Below, in pieces: positions 1 through 13,508 of a DNA stretch of 64,000 nucleotides; within the stretch, counting starts at the first letter, position 1; each line of letters starts with the position of its first letter. The notes beneath the pieces are model-generated. The model saw nothing but the letters and a program-made list of their open reading frames with translations. It had not been told where the DNA came from and did not search any database. The DNA is from Vanilla planifolia (taxonomy: Eukaryota; Streptophyta; Magnoliopsida; Asparagales; Orchidaceae), in contig CM043871.1 of NCBI GenBank assembly GCA_023846275.1, positions 26,318,569-26,382,568 of the forward strand, in the 5' to 3' direction. Position numbers and translations under genes: made by a program.

Positions 1-1089
1 AATGATCAGGTAAGGATGCTCCCTACTCCCTATCCCCTAGCAATCAAGGCACTAAAGGAGCCCTTTATCCAAACAACACTTTCGTAGCAATGATTGTCAA
101 CATTAGTGCAATGTTGATAGGGCAATACTACTCAAGTCTACAAGCATTATGAACCTTAAGAAGAAGCATAAGTATACTTTCACTGCATAGCATGATCCTA
201 CTTGAAAAGAAATGGAGAACAGTATGAGTGAGATTTGTAGCTAAGACTCAAGTAAGCTATAAATATGGATATCATGATGATATTTATTTTCAAAGCATCG
301 CTACTCCTTAAGTGAAGATAGCCATATTAATCTCCCTTCTAGTAACAAAAACCAAAAATTTGCACATGAGAAGAAGACAACTTCTCAAAAGAGGAGGAAG
401 ATCTAAGCCATGAATGAAATGAACTAAGCATCACTTGGAGGAGAAGAGGAGCAATAACAAAAGAGCTAATAGTAATGGTCTCCTCAAACCTTTGACCATG
501 ATCATTGAAGAGGAGAATGTTGCGAATGACGCTCTACCAAGAGGTGGTAACATAATGAAAGAAAGTGGCGTCATGATCCCATCAACAAACCACTTGGCCT
601 TGACAAGTTGCCAATACTAGTTCTCCTACTGTGCAAGACAACAATGGTACTCTGACACATGTTACAACAAGGAAGAATACTCCTCACAAAGGCCATCCCA
701 ATAAGTCTGAAATTTTGATGTACAAAGGCCCAAGCCTAAAATTTCCAATGATACCTTCATGGATACATCTCTTCCACTTTTATTGCCTCACAGTCAATTA
801 CTAGAATATTAAATAAGGAAATGAAGGAAAGTATTGAAACCGAGATAATTAGCCCTTATAATGATTACAATTGTATTTTAGTGATAACAGTATTATCATC
901 AAAAGATGGAAAGCTAGGCACCATTTTGTAGTTATCATGAAAAGAAAAATAAAAATGCTTTTAAAGAAAATATTGTAGTATGTGCAGGCATAAATTGTTT
1001 CAGTGAGAATATATTTTGAAGGATAATACCTGGACAAAGAACAAGCATGACAATACAAACTACTAGTAGGAGATTCTTATAGCTCTCAC
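1..1089. other. Left-edge sequence, no gene resolved
   Basis: No exon could be linked to the HEIP1-like gene on the minus strand here, although that gene must continue leftward because its last readable exon (1090-1189) ends at a splice donor rather than a stop. The plus strand from about 430 to 800 has short broken open stretches and looks like decayed repeat-derived sequence, but no protein family is recognisable. Confidence 0.4.
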
Positions 1090-4000
1090 CATTTTCAGTT
1101 TAAGGTCATCCTGTGAGGACTTGGGGGCTTGCAATGAATGAATGCGCATCGAGGCCTTTGATTCCTGTGAAAGGCCCTTGCCCAGGAACCTAGTATAAAC
1201 ATGAATGAAAGAAGTCAAAATGTTTCCAACACAGTTATTTGATTGTCACAATTTATGAGTTCAGTAATGATAAAATCAGAAAACAATGCGAAAATTTGAA
1301 AAAACATGCATGTTTACCTACTTCACACCATAACATGGAAAATAACTGTCAGCTTTTATTGCTAAATGAACATCCATAAAGCATGCATTAGAATTGAAAA
1401 ATATAAGAAGTAAAACCTATTGATATCATTCAACCAAAAGCATAAAAAAATGCTCTAAACTTTGAGCATAATCTCAGAAGCAGTTGGCTAATTTGGTTGC
1501 ACTGCAACGTGGTAGAAGAGATGCATCCAATGCATGGTTAAACAGCACCAAGGGTACATGAAATCATACATTAAACAGTAAATACATGAGTGTGTCCGTT
1601 AAAATTGGCTCAAAAAAAAAAGCTGCGAATAAAAGCAAGAGAGCTCAATTTTGGAAAGCTTGTATACTTTGCCACAATGGCATAACTCATTCAAGTTCCT
1701 TATTGCTGCATATCAAACACACAGCAAGATTGCCAGTAAAAGGTGCAAAATCAATTGCCAGTGCTGGTCCAGGATACAGATATAACGAACTTAATAATGG
1801 CATTGACATAAACCATATGGAGAAGTTTTGGCCGATATAAACTCATGAGAATCATAAAATGCATAAAATACTTTAAATCTAATAAAAAATTGACTTTGAC
1901 CCTAGTCAACTCTAATAACCTTTTAAAGGAAGCAACTCTATTAAAGCCCAAGTTTGATGCAATATACCACTAAATGGGCACCTGCTACCCAAAAAATAAA
2001 AGCCTTAAAAGTAAAGAAAATCAAATTTGCATATTAATGCTCCAACATTGTCTCTAATGTCCAACGTGGGGGTAAAACCTGTCTTTTCACATGTTTTCAA
2101 TAGCAAGCTGCTGCTCCAAGACACATCAAAATAAGACAGAAATGGAAAACGACTAAGAAAAACAAAAGTATCCTATGTTTTCATGCTGCACAAGCAAGGG
2201 CAACAAAAAATAAAAGCACATAATATGCTTATTTGCAAAATCTAACATTTTTAAAAAGCTATTAGCTTATCATGAAAAGTAAGTTTTACCTAAATCAATC
2301 ATATGTTAGACTAAAAAGATTATGACATAATTTAATCCAAAAATATATAAAAAAAGGAAGTGAAGTTACACTTCAGTGCACATTAAAGCTATAAATTGTA
2401 AGACATTAGCATGTAATATTGTTATAGGTAAGTGAAGTCTTTAATAAATCTGTAAACTGAATAGAGAACCAAAAAAACTAAATTGTTCATTGAAAACAAA
2501 CAATAGTACTGGAAAAAGCATTCAAGCTACACATGAGGCAGTTCTAGTTGTTATACCTTTTGTTTGTGCTCTCTATGCAAAAACAATTCATAATACATGG
2601 ACCATCTCACAATTCTAATGAAAGAAAAGAGGGTGACTCCAACAGTAAGAAAAATAGACCAAAAGAAGCCAATGAGCTCCAAACCAATCACAAAATCCAT
2701 GGTAACAAATCTCAGCATCGTAAATTAATTTCTCCTGATGAAATTAAAAGAAATGCAGGATATTTACATGCATCTCATCAACACTCACCTGACACTAAAA
2801 GAACAACGAAAAATTTCAAACAAAAAATTCGTTAGCAAGAACTCTAGATCTATACTTGTTCAGAGCGTTGGGTAAGGCTGGTGACTAAGTGAACATAAAG
2901 CTACATAATTTCACCGACATGCCAAAACATCAGATGAAAAGGGAACTACTGCAGATAAAACAAGAACAAGATATCTTCTCTATTCAATTTCTACGACAAT
3001 TTATCTGTCAGAAAGCCACATTTACCTCAAATAAAAAATGTCTCCAAAGCAAACAAGAAATCATGTAGCCATTTAGTATATAGTACATTACAATAAAAAA
3101 AAATCTAGATTAGACACTATAAAACTAAATGATGAAATAGTGAACCTATGCTGCAATCTTGGTGAATGAGCAGGCGTTTGAGTTCCAATTGTCCCAAGAC
3201 CTAATAAGAAAATATAACAGACAGCAAGTCAAAAGAAGAAAAGGCGAAAAAAGCATGAAAAACAATAGTTGGACGTGCATATTAATGTTTAAAGTAATAT
3301 TGGAGAACCTTAATAGGAATAAGTTTAGATTATATAATACTGTTTTATTTTTGCAGTGTAGTATCCTTTATGCATGTTTATCTTCTTTCATATGATTGAT
3401 CCACCTCTTAACTGTAAGATGTAATTATACTGCACAACTAGGATGCAAGCATAGGAAAAGCTATGTCCTAAGATTGCTGAAAAGAAACCTTTTATTTTGC
3501 TAACTTGTTCTTGAGTTGAGTTAGAACTACTGTATTCTTTGTATTCAAAGTAATTTAATTATAAATTTAGTTAAATTTAAGTGCTTGCTTTTTGAAGGAA
3601 TTGATTTTAATACTTTTGTTGGTTGATGATTCTCAATAACTACCTCAGCTTTGCCAAGAGATGAAGCAAAATGTATCCTGCATGCTTTGGTCCAAACCAA
3701 TCACAAAATTGTATTCAAAAGGTATCTTAACATTATGGCATTAGAGTTTGCATACATAAGAATTTTTCTAACACCCACCTCAGTGTCACCAATTTTTTCA
3801 AACCATTTTTTTAAAAATCCACATATATGATCTCATTTGGAATACTAATTAAAACCAAATAAAAGATGTATCTTATTTTTAAATCCAAGTGCATACAATA
3901 ACTATCATAATATAAATAAAATAAAGGTATTAATATATGACTCGTGTCTCCGTTGTCAAAGTAGCATTTTATAACATTAAAGCATCCCTAATACATGATT

Positions 4001-7000
4001 TTTTAGCCAAATTAAAAAAAAAACAAATAACACGACATTAAAGCATCCCTTGGAGTTTCATAATGTGCATATGTTTTTATCTATAATTGTTAATGCTAAA
4101 GAAAGAATAACCCAACCTATATTAACTTAGTGGACAAAAACTACATATTATACTTGCAAAACATTATATCTTTGAGTCATATCACATGCTAGATCAAATA
4201 ACACGACATAATATTTTTAAAATAATAAAAATCATAACATAAACAAGAATAGGATAAAAATGCTTTTACTAAATACACCAATATAATGCATTACTACCCC
4301 TTTGCCAATTTTTTACATTTTTATTAATTAATTTATTATTTTTGTTGCTGTTGCCTTGAATCCACGACCTAGGACATATTTATAATTTCTTTACCTTAAT
4401 GTTTTGCTCTAAACCCATCTATATATATATGCTATATTGGTTTGATTGTGGTTTTAAGGACAACCTTCTTCTTCCTTTTAAACTCTCTTGTAACCCTCAA
4501 TTATAGTGAATTTTTTTTGCTCGTGATCCCATTTAGTTTTTTTCCATTTGAGTTTTTTCATGTAAATCTTTGTCATTTACTTTGATTTGCTGTGAATTAA
4601 TCTAATTTATGTAACAAATGTTTTAATCATTAATGGTCTATTGAACCTAAGTTTACAATTCTTTTTTATTATTTTTATTTTACTCACATATTATAAGATA
4701 TACTCTCGTGGGCCCCATTCAACTTAAGTAACACTAAGTGATGAAATAATAAAGTATAAAATGTAATCTTATGCATTCCACCCAGTTTGAGTAATACTCG
4801 TTAATTAATTTCTCAGGTGAATTTATTTTTCATTTGAAGGAATCCTATATTATATTTAAGATGTATTCTCAAGGGCCCTTCTAGCATGAATAACAACCTT
4901 TAGCTATTTTCATATATGGTTTAATTTTCTTTGTGAAAAATCCCATAATAAATTTTCCTTTTGTATGATTACATAATTATTCTAATGATCATATCTCAAC
5001 TTGCTATAAATAAATCTCATGCAACACCAAAACATTTGAAGCACCCTAAGATATTTTCAAATATGATAATACCAACATGTTGAATAGTATAAGATAACCT
5101 CATCTTATGATTAGTCAATATGATTTGCATTAAAGTATATAATCACCCAAGAAACCAATTGTTTAATTATGAATATGTATGCTAACATGCCATTAAAAGT
5201 AATACATCAAACATGTAAAGTAGGTACAACCATGTGAAACAAGCATCAATCATTAAACTAATAATATTTTTCTCTTTTAAATTTAATTTGAAAGTATAAC
5301 ACTAAATGACATCTACCAGTACATCATTAAGACACACCCATGATATACAACATTACCAACCTTTACTCTCGTTTATAGTGGTCATGTTGAACATTTGAAC
5401 TTGAAATTCATGCCAACCTTCTCCTTCCCTCTCCTATACCACTATAATATTTCTCCTAAATTTCAAATCACATATGAATAAAATCCAAATTAATCATACC
5501 ATATAGAAATATTAGAATAATCAATAAAATAATTGCATATGAAATCATTTAAAAATATATATGAACTTACTAATGTATTTACAACATGATTATAAAATTT
5601 ATCTACTTAAATTTGATATGAAAATTCTTCATCCAATCTCTTTACCTACTAAATTCCCTACAATATCATACATGCATATAAATCACCAAATATCCTTTTC
5701 TAATATATGTGTAACACTATTAATTATAAAAATGACACAAATATTTTTTCCATTATTTCATTACTACCTTACTCACGTACCATCCATTGGCCTCCACCAC
5801 CGATACAAGTCTCTCGAAATATTCCTATCGTACCATTCGTAAGATGCCTCGTACCACTCAATACACTTAATTATTGACTACCGTACACTTCGAAGTACTA
5901 TCATTTCCCTTAACTACGATTGTACTAAACTTGACATATCGTTCTTTGCATCACATGTATTGTTCTTTCCTCCCATAGTTCAATTCCATTAGTTTACCTT
6001 ACCTAATGCATCGTACACTAACGTACCATATTTTGACTTCACCTCACAATACGTTCAACTATGTTGAGCACTTTGGCCGAAAAAATGACCATCCATAACT
6101 CTCAAAGACTCCAAGTAACATATTGTATATTAGGACCCAGGAACTTTATATTCAACAATATCATATCGACCTACTAAATCTAATTAACTTAAACAAATCA
6201 TACATCTAGTCCAACGTATAGTACATTCTTGTACAAACAAAAACAAACTCTCTGAAATCAATTAGATTTTAATCCAAATCACTTCTTAATCCTCTCAAAT
6301 TGTTCTCATAAAGATTCTAACTCATACAACTTAACCACTTCTACCTTTACATAAAAACAATTGAACGAGATTAAAAAAACATGCGAATCAAACCTTAACT
6401 TTTCTTGATTTGCTTCCCTTTGTTTTTATTGCTAAACCATCCCTCCACATCTCACTTTTTCATCCTTTTAGCTTCTATCCCTCTCTATGTTATAGAAATT
6501 CATTCCAATCTTCTTTTGCAATCTTCCTCTATTTTTCCTATTAGTTTTTCTCTAGCCAAGCCTTTCTTTCTCTTAATCTTCTTCCCTTTGAATTTCTCTC
6601 TTTTGTTGAATTACCTCTCCAATTGCAACCCTCTTTTATCTTAATTAATACAAGTCAATAATAATAAAATTAGAAAATTACAACTTTGTCATCAATAATT
6701 CCTAAAATTATCTTTGATTTTTTTCATTAAAAGTTAACTAATTATCCAAATCTTTAAAAATTACAAATTCAATACTATTGGCTTCGTCTTGAAAAGATTT
6801 TTTCATTGATATACTCAAATAAAATTTTTGACTTTATTTGAATTTATAACAATTCTTTAATATCACACCAAATTACTAATATTTTAATCAATAAACACCA
6901 TATCATAGGTAATTAATTCTATCACATTAAATTATATCTAATTACAATCACATTGTCTTAATCTTATAATTTACAAGATATTACAACTAGCAAAATTTTG

Positions 7001-10000
7001 GGATGTCAAAAGCTTATTGGTCAAAAGCACCTAGTCTTATATGTAGCTAAAGATCATGATGGTGTTATGGAGGCCATTGGAATTTTATGGATGGATTTTA
7101 ACTAACTCAATTGATAAGCTATTCAAAAAAGATATATTATAGCTCATAACGTTGAATCCAAGGGCACCCTTCAATCAACAATATTATAGTGGTGTCACTA
7201 ACACTTCGTTTACTTAAAATCTTTAGGTTATTAATTTGCTTATTTATCGCATGCAATTATAGTAGCATTTCCAAATAAATGCCTTCCACTGGAATATATA
7301 TCGAGTAAAATGCAATTGTTTATAAGGATTGAGTATTATTCAATTTTAGCCAAAAAACCAACATAATTGAAAACATTTATTTAACTTGATTTTTTATAAG
7401 AAATTTAATATTTTTTGTTTGATTTTTTAATCTAAGAAATCAAAATAACCAAAAATATGAATGTATATCACATCTTTCAGTTTGATTTTACAATTCGATT
7501 GATTCAACGTCATGATTTTTTTATTTCAGTCTAATCAAAATGTTATTTTTAGATTTTAGAATGTGATTCATTAACTAGGTCCAAACAAAAGGTTTGTTTT
7601 ATTTATTTGATTTAATTTTCAAACAATATTTGACTTTTTGGTTCAGTTCGATCTTTTGCACTGTTTCGTTCAACATGATTTCTAGAATGACAATAAAAAA
7701 CTAATCAAAACGATGGAGACCACACCCTTAGTGTCTACTAGCAAAGTATAAGAAACAAAAGAGCATCATATGTTTTTTGTATTGGTCATAAAAGGCATAT
7801 GACCAAGAATCTAAATGAAAAAAAATACCATTTTAAAAGTTGGCCTTCTTTTGCAACTATAGCTTAAAATCTTTACATACCAGTTTAGCATATTTTTATA
7901 GCTCATGCAAAGAAAACTTCAGATGGATGAAAAGGTTTGGACAAAAAATCATTATTTTCATTTAAAACTTACAAAACAATTATGACCTTGCCAAATCTAG
8001 CCTTAATTTATCCAAACTCATTGAATATGAAGTTAAGTTTCATCAACAAAAAAAATTGCTCGCCAGCCTACCACTAATTATGATAAGAACAATAGCATCT
8101 AACTTTCACAAATTAAATAGTACTACAATAAGCAAACTATATGCAGAGCAAAGAATTCACAAATACCCAAACATAGTTTAAACAAAACAAAACATTGATC
8201 TTCAGCACATTACCCTCTACTGAAAGTGCCACATGAGCTTCACGCAGTGGCCTTCCATTTGGCTTTTTACTCAGCACATCATCATCACCAAGTAAATCAA
8301 GAAAACTAAATTCTGGGCAAGCGACAAAATGTCACAAAATTTGACAACAAAATGTTTCAGTTAGAATGCAGTTATATACCAATTTGAGGCTCTTCCTCTT
8401 TGTCCCTGAATAAGTCATCAGGCCATCTGCAAGTGCATTCTGGAATAGATCTTTGCAGATTCCATCTATTCCCAAAACCACTACATTGATGAGAATCAGT
8501 CGCATCTTGATGTTGACTGCTTTCAGTAAAATTGCTGAACAAGACAATGTAAGCAACATCAGTATTGTAATGGCTTTAAAGCACATTTTCTTAAGGGGCC
8601 CAAAATAAGCTCAAAGATACCAACTTATGCGAAGAGTTTGTCACGTGCTCCATTCCTGATGTTTTGCAAACAAAATTAATATAATATATATACATCACAA
8701 AATATGGAATTGGAAAAAAACCTTCAACATCCGGTTTTGGAAACCAATACATTCCATTCTTAAAATTTTGCAGATGAATTAGGAAATTTTGTTCTTACTT
8801 GATTTTTCCACAACTGCAGGATTAGTGCAAGCTTGTTTCCCCAACAAACTAGGATCTGAATTCTTTGAAGCATCGCAATCCACTACTGAAGCAGTAAGCC
8901 CTTTAGCTGAAAAAATAAAATAATTGAACTTCAAAAACAATAGCAAACAAAGATTAACATACATGTAAATGCTCAATTCATAATTTGCATTTTAGAAGTT
9001 GCATGGAGTGAGTTTAGTTGCCAGAAAATAAGTGTGCTCTACCAGTTTAAACAGACAGTTCGTTCATCATAAGAAAGATCCATAAAATTATTGGCAAGCA
9101 TGCATTCAAGTCTTCTCTGTTCAAGGTGTGCGATTCAGGAAGATACTAAAGACTTAATTGTAGCATTGCAATTGATGCTTAAGCTAAGCCAACATTAAGC
9201 TGTAAGCAAAATAAAATAATAAGAACAATAAAGGATCCAATGCTCATCCAAAATAATGCCATCATAATTTCTCAATATTCTCCTTGTCAGTGTTCAAAAA
9301 CATTAGAACGTCTAACTTTAAATGAATTTTGCACCATAGTGAAATTGGTATAGATCACTAGCATAAAAGCTCACGCGTGCTAAAGAACTGCAGCTAATGT
9401 TGAAATCCTTTCAGTCAGTGAAATGCCTTGAAACTAGAACAAAAAAATAAAAAAAATGTATGTTATTATAATTAAAAACACAAATATTATGAAGAAAAAC
9501 ATGAAGGAAACCTCAAAAGATGGCACTTAACTACCATATTTTGATTTACTTCTAAATATGGGATTAGGCCACCTCCCCACGACTAACCAAATTTCTTGTG
9601 AGCATGGCTCATGAAATGGCACTAAGGGGAACAGTACAAGGGCTGCAAAACGAAATTACTATATCCTTATATAGTCTACATGAATATGGATTGTATTTGC
9701 AGAAAATGAATACCAATATATTCCCAGGAAAGAATGTTATGAACCAAAACATCATGAAAATATGTATCCGGTGGAACATAATTCATCAACTATGTTCTGG
9801 GAAAAAAGAAAAACATCTTACAATTTACTAGAGATTTACAATTTTTCCATTTGGGAAAACATGAAGCAAGGGCCCTGCAATGAAGTAAAGAAGGAAACAT
9901 CTAAAATAGCCAATCCCATGGCATAACCATAACTGAAGCTTCCATTGAACACCAAAACAGCTAAATCTAATGTGCAATTGTATCATTTTCATTCATCAAA

Positions 10001-12186
10001 ATTATGATCATAGAACTAAATCTTCGCCCACACCAAATTAAATATATTCATAATCAAGGGCATCAGTTAATTTGCTGAACTTACCTAGCTGGGAAGAGGC
10101 TGCCAAATTTCTTAAGTTTAGGATATCCAAGGAACGAGGCTCAACACTGACATGGACTTTCTTGTCAAGGTTATCTTGGCCAGGAGATTGCCTTTGTCTC
10201 TTCCTTTGCTCAAAGTATTGCTTTTGCCTTCAATGTGGTATTTTTGCAATTAGAAACATGAAAATTCAAGAGAAATCACTGCTAGTAGTTCAACTGAGAA
10301 TTACAGAGATGTGCCCCGAAATTCAAGCAAAGAAGAAAATGATTTTTATAAATCAAGGAAAAACATGCACGTTAATTACCTATTATGTGCCGATTTCCTT
10401 GACTGATGATTCCAGTACCAATAGAAACCAATAGTCATGAATGAGAAGTAATGTTAGCAACTCCAAAATATATAGAAAACTGCATGGATGGATAACACAG
10501 GAGAAAAAGAGACATGAGTTTCAGTATTTCTTTTTATGATTTGCAGGAAAATTCTGGACATCAGATTTTATTGACAAACTGCATGCATTCGAAGTTACAT
10601 GATGTGTTCTCAAAGTACATATATTAAAAAGGAGCCGCCATATAACAGGAAATCATAGATTCTCAAACAGCTTGATTTATCACCCTCTTGCAGTACCTTA
10701 TTTCTCTACAACCCTATTTTACATTGCATTAAACAAGGAGAAAATACCAATTTCAAAAAGGTGACATAGTGGACAACAATAACTATGAAAGAGAGAAAAT
10801 CCTCAAGTTAAAGCAAAGGCAGTAGATGAGGAAAGGAAAAAAAGTTATTGCAGCGCAACATGATGCCACTCCAACTTAAATGATAACCTTTAATAAGATA
10901 TATGAAGTTACGATCTTAAAGAACGGTGATGTAATGCAGTGTACTACAATGATTTGCAGCAAAGACAATCCAGTGTCACCTTATAAATTTGTTGCATTTG
11001 ATTGAACTTTTATTATATTGCCTTGTATTTCTTGTTTGTAGCATGTTATGTACACTTGACTCACCCTGGACTATGTCTAATGGGATTATGAGTTTATTTG
11101 GATTGAGTCAAGAAGTTCATTTGGGCCATAATATACAATTCCCCCATGATAACATATGATTCTTGACAATGATGGACTAGTCATAATCGATAATGGTTGG
11201 GGTGTGGGAGGGAGTTGATGGTGGACAATGATGGGAGACAATGGTGGTTGATAATAAAAAACAATGATAGTGTTTAGTGACAATAATAGCTAATTAAAGA
11301 CCCATAAGACAGTAGTATGAACTAGCCATCATAACTTTTAAAAGTTAAGAGATGTCCGACTTTCGAACCTCAATCAAATATATTGATTTTTAGAAGTCTA
11401 TAATAGGAGACTTATTAAAAGTTTATTAATATTAAATTTCAATAAATGTCTACAAATCGCATGAAGGACTTTTGTATTAGACTATTATAAAACATGACAT
11501 ATTTGACATCCAAATCCACCTTTATTATTTCATATCTTGGAGTCATTTCAACAAAATTTTTAATATCCAACAATTTTCATATTTTTTCTTTAATTAGCAA
11601 GTTTGTTATTTCTAGTATTTTTTTCTTTTCCAAGTTAATAACTATCTTTAGGTTTGATACCCCTAACCTAAACAAAAATTAAAAAAACTACCCCCTTTCA
11701 CTGTTTTCCTTACTATGTGATTGTCCTCAATCCCGCTTAGGTTGAGTTCACTACACGTTCATGCCAAATCAATAAGCACGCACATTTAAGACAACGGAAG
11801 GGACTAATGAAAAGATTAATGAGCACTTTAAGTACAAAAAAAAATCTTAGCAAAGGTGTTGAGGACTGAGATGATTCTATTTATAATATTTTTGGAATTA
11901 AATTTATTGCAAAATCTACAAACACAAATTTTCTCCAAACCTAGGGCCTTACCAACTAATAGGATCACAATACGGGTTAAAAAAACTGAAAAACAATAGT
12001 TAACAGTGGTTGCAATAGTGCTAACTAGAGTGGCTATTAACTGAATTACACGAATACCCCCCTTAAAAACTAAACCAATCTAAAACTAGTAATTTAAGCT
12101 CTTTGGCGTCAAAATAGACGAAAAATGGAGTACCAATTACTTACAGTTGCCACCTTCCTCCTAGAACCTCCCATCCATTGTAGCAT
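1090..12186 (-). CDS. HEIP1: HEIP1-like meiotic crossover protein (partial, nine exons)
   Basis: Minus-strand exons are 12186-12145, 10402-10380, 10227-10085, 8906-8799, 8655-8625, 8534-8380, 8312-8214, 3200-3146 and 1189-1090. All have GT-AG borders and all phases agree, giving 252 codons. The product starts MLQWMGGSRRKVAT, then has RQKQYFEQRKRQ and RSLDILNL. As I remember it, this is the N-terminal signature shared by plant HEIP1 and animal C12orf40/REDIC1, partners of the HEI10 ubiquitin/SUMO-ligase-type protein in crossover formation during meiosis. Later parts include FSFLDLLGDDDVL, REAHVALSVEGLG and GTQTPAHSPR. The rest is hydrophilic with no membrane segment, and a nuclear chromosomal role is inferred. 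Two exons are only 23 and 31 nt. The 3' end is missing: exon nine ends at a donor and no later exon was found. Exon nine is assigned only by strand and phase, so it is the least certain. The family name rests on remembered similarity. Confidence 0.74.
3201..8213 (-). other. HEIP1 intron 7 (5.0 kb), repeat-derived
   Basis: This is the intron between the exons ending at 8214 and starting at 3200. It is extremely AT-rich. Around 5.75-6.05 kb there are repeated CGTACC/GTACCA motifs. Near 6.99-7.01 kb the plus strand reads AAAATTTTGGGATGTCA, which resembles the terminus of a plant Ty3-type LTR, but no matching second LTR was found. The 7.3-7.7 kb stretch is a dispersed repeat related to 26.9-27.3 kb. 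No coding remnant was recognised. The intron size is most likely due to transposon insertion and decay. Confidence 0.55.
7320..7700. repeat. Dispersed AT-rich repeat, copy A
   Basis: The segment is rich in runs such as GATTTTTTAATC, GATTTAATTTTCAAAC and TTTGGTTCAGTTCGAT. The same style of sequence (GATTTGATTTTCAATTAGG, TTGTTCAGTTTAGTTTC) occurs at 26.9-27.3 kb inside an RDM4 intron. I infer a non-autonomous element family or shared simple-sequence expansion. Borders are approximate and no terminal inverted repeats were established. Confidence 0.35.
8907..10084 (-). other. HEIP1 intron 3
   Basis: About 1.2 kb of AT-rich intron between the exon ending 10085 (donor GTAAG) and the exon starting 8906 (acceptor TTTTTTCAG). 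No coding remnant or structured repeat was noticed. Confidence 0.5.
10403..12144 (-). other. HEIP1 intron 1 with short imperfect repeats
   Basis: About 1.7 kb of intron after the first coding exon (donor GTAAGT at 12144). Around 11165-11270 the plus strand has repeated GACAATGATGG-like units, about five degenerate copies. The rest is AT-rich and unassigned; 11.7-11.9 kb looks like decayed repeat sequence. Confidence 0.45.
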
Positions 12187-12713
12187 TATGCCTATTACAA
12201 CCTCTCCATGCAATAAGCAGCAGGATAGAGCATCCTTCCTATCAGTATAAGTTAACAAGCTAAATAAATTGCATATGAAATAATTCAATATAGAAAAACA
12301 ATCATTCAGAACGATATTGAGCAAAAAGATGCACATTCAGTTAAGCTCCACATGTAACGGTAGCAATTTCATACAACGGGAAAAGAACAAAAGTAATTCT
12401 GCTAGTGGACAATCAGTGAAAAAACAGTTGTTCCGCCAACAACAAAAAGCATACCTTAATGTTATTAAAAAGCCAAATCTACACATCTTTTACACCATCA
12501 TCCATAAACAAAAGTTTTCAGAGGAACAGTTCGCAGAATTAAATTAAGATCCGAGCAAAGATAAGATAAATAAACTCATCAAAGGACCGAGCCATGAACC
12601 GATCATCTGTCCTAAATTAAGCAAGCTAACCATGATCTACACATTCATCCATAAACAATCATACACCGTAGTACGCGTCACAAAATCCCGACAAATCAGT
12701 ATCGATCGTTTAC

Positions 12714-12930
12714 CTCCTTCGACCTAGCTAGCTCTTGTGAGATGTTGGAAGATCGCCACAGATCAGAAAAATATAGGGAGAATCCACAAAAGCTAGTCTG
12801 GTTTTCGACAGGAAGAAAAGGGAGGGAAATGTAAGGAGGAGAAACGAACCCAGTCCTCGTTGTCAAGTTCGGCTTTATAGTAGGCGTGCTCCTTCGCGAA
12901 CATACACATTGACCGCACGTGGGGCCCATT
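12714..12930 (-). other. Probable HEIP1 5' untranslated exon
   Basis: A GC-richer block upstream of the HEIP1 start ends at a strong minus-strand donor (GAAGGAG then GTAAAC, donor at 12713). The matching acceptor lies a little upstream of the ATG at 12186, probably within 12190-12260. The 77-codon open frame on this strand is not conserved-looking and is probably leader sequence. The exact transcription start is not known. Confidence 0.45.
12916..12928. promoter_or_regulatory. G-box plus site II element
   Basis: CACGTG at 12916-12921 is followed almost directly by GGCCCA at 12923-12928 (TGGGCC on the minus strand). In plant promoters these are the classic G-box and the TCP-bound site II element, the latter common upstream of genes active in dividing cells. 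They sit at the 5' end of the HEIP1 transcription unit and face PRA1 on the other side. Function is inferred from motif and position only. Confidence 0.5.
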
Positions 12931-13443
12931 CCTATTTTTTATACGGAGAAATTACTTAGAAACTAACCTCAAATACATGTCTAATTACGTATAAATTCAT
13001 CTTATATGCAAATATTGCATAACATACCATCTGAATACGTATAATACTACTAAAATACCACTTCATATTTAAAAATTACACAACATACCACATATTAAAT
13101 AATGTACAACTAAATAAAGTGCATATTTAAATATTTAAATAATTATATTACAGAAAATATTTCAAATTTAATAAATATATCTTGATCAAAAAACACTTTT
13201 GAAAATTGTTAGCCAAACAACAAAGTTTTGATTTTTTAGGTTGTTAATTATGCATTTATTATACTTAATTGAAGTTACTTTATGCCAAGAAAAAAACACA
13301 ATAACTATATTTTCATGTCATTTTTGTTGTTGATCATAACTAAGAAAGACGTGTTTTTAACTAATTATGGAAATTTTAGGTTATATATTTAGATGGCAAA
13401 CGATTCGGATAAAACGGTCGGTGGTGCGTAGCTTACCCGCCTC

Positions 13444-13450
13444 TATAAGT
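13444..13450 (+). promoter_or_regulatory. TATA-like box of the PRA1 gene
   Basis: TATAAGT lies 59-65 bases before the PRA1 ATG, which would place transcription start near 13475 with a short leader of about 35 nt. The sequence from 12931 to here (about 0.5 kb) is AT-rich shared promoter space between the divergent HEIP1 and PRA1 genes and holds no other feature I can name. Confidence 0.45.
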
Positions 13451-13508
13451 AGGAAAAGTAAACCGTGTTTTAACTCCGTTTCCTGTTTTCGCTCTAAGCG
13501 GGCTGGTA

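Noticed and set aside
5561-6644. Hydrophobic plus frames at 5.56-5.84 and 6.4-6.64 kb
   Set aside because: Leu/Ile/Phe-rich translations of AT-rich, pyrimidine-rich DNA within the HEIP1 intron; no start context or homology seen.
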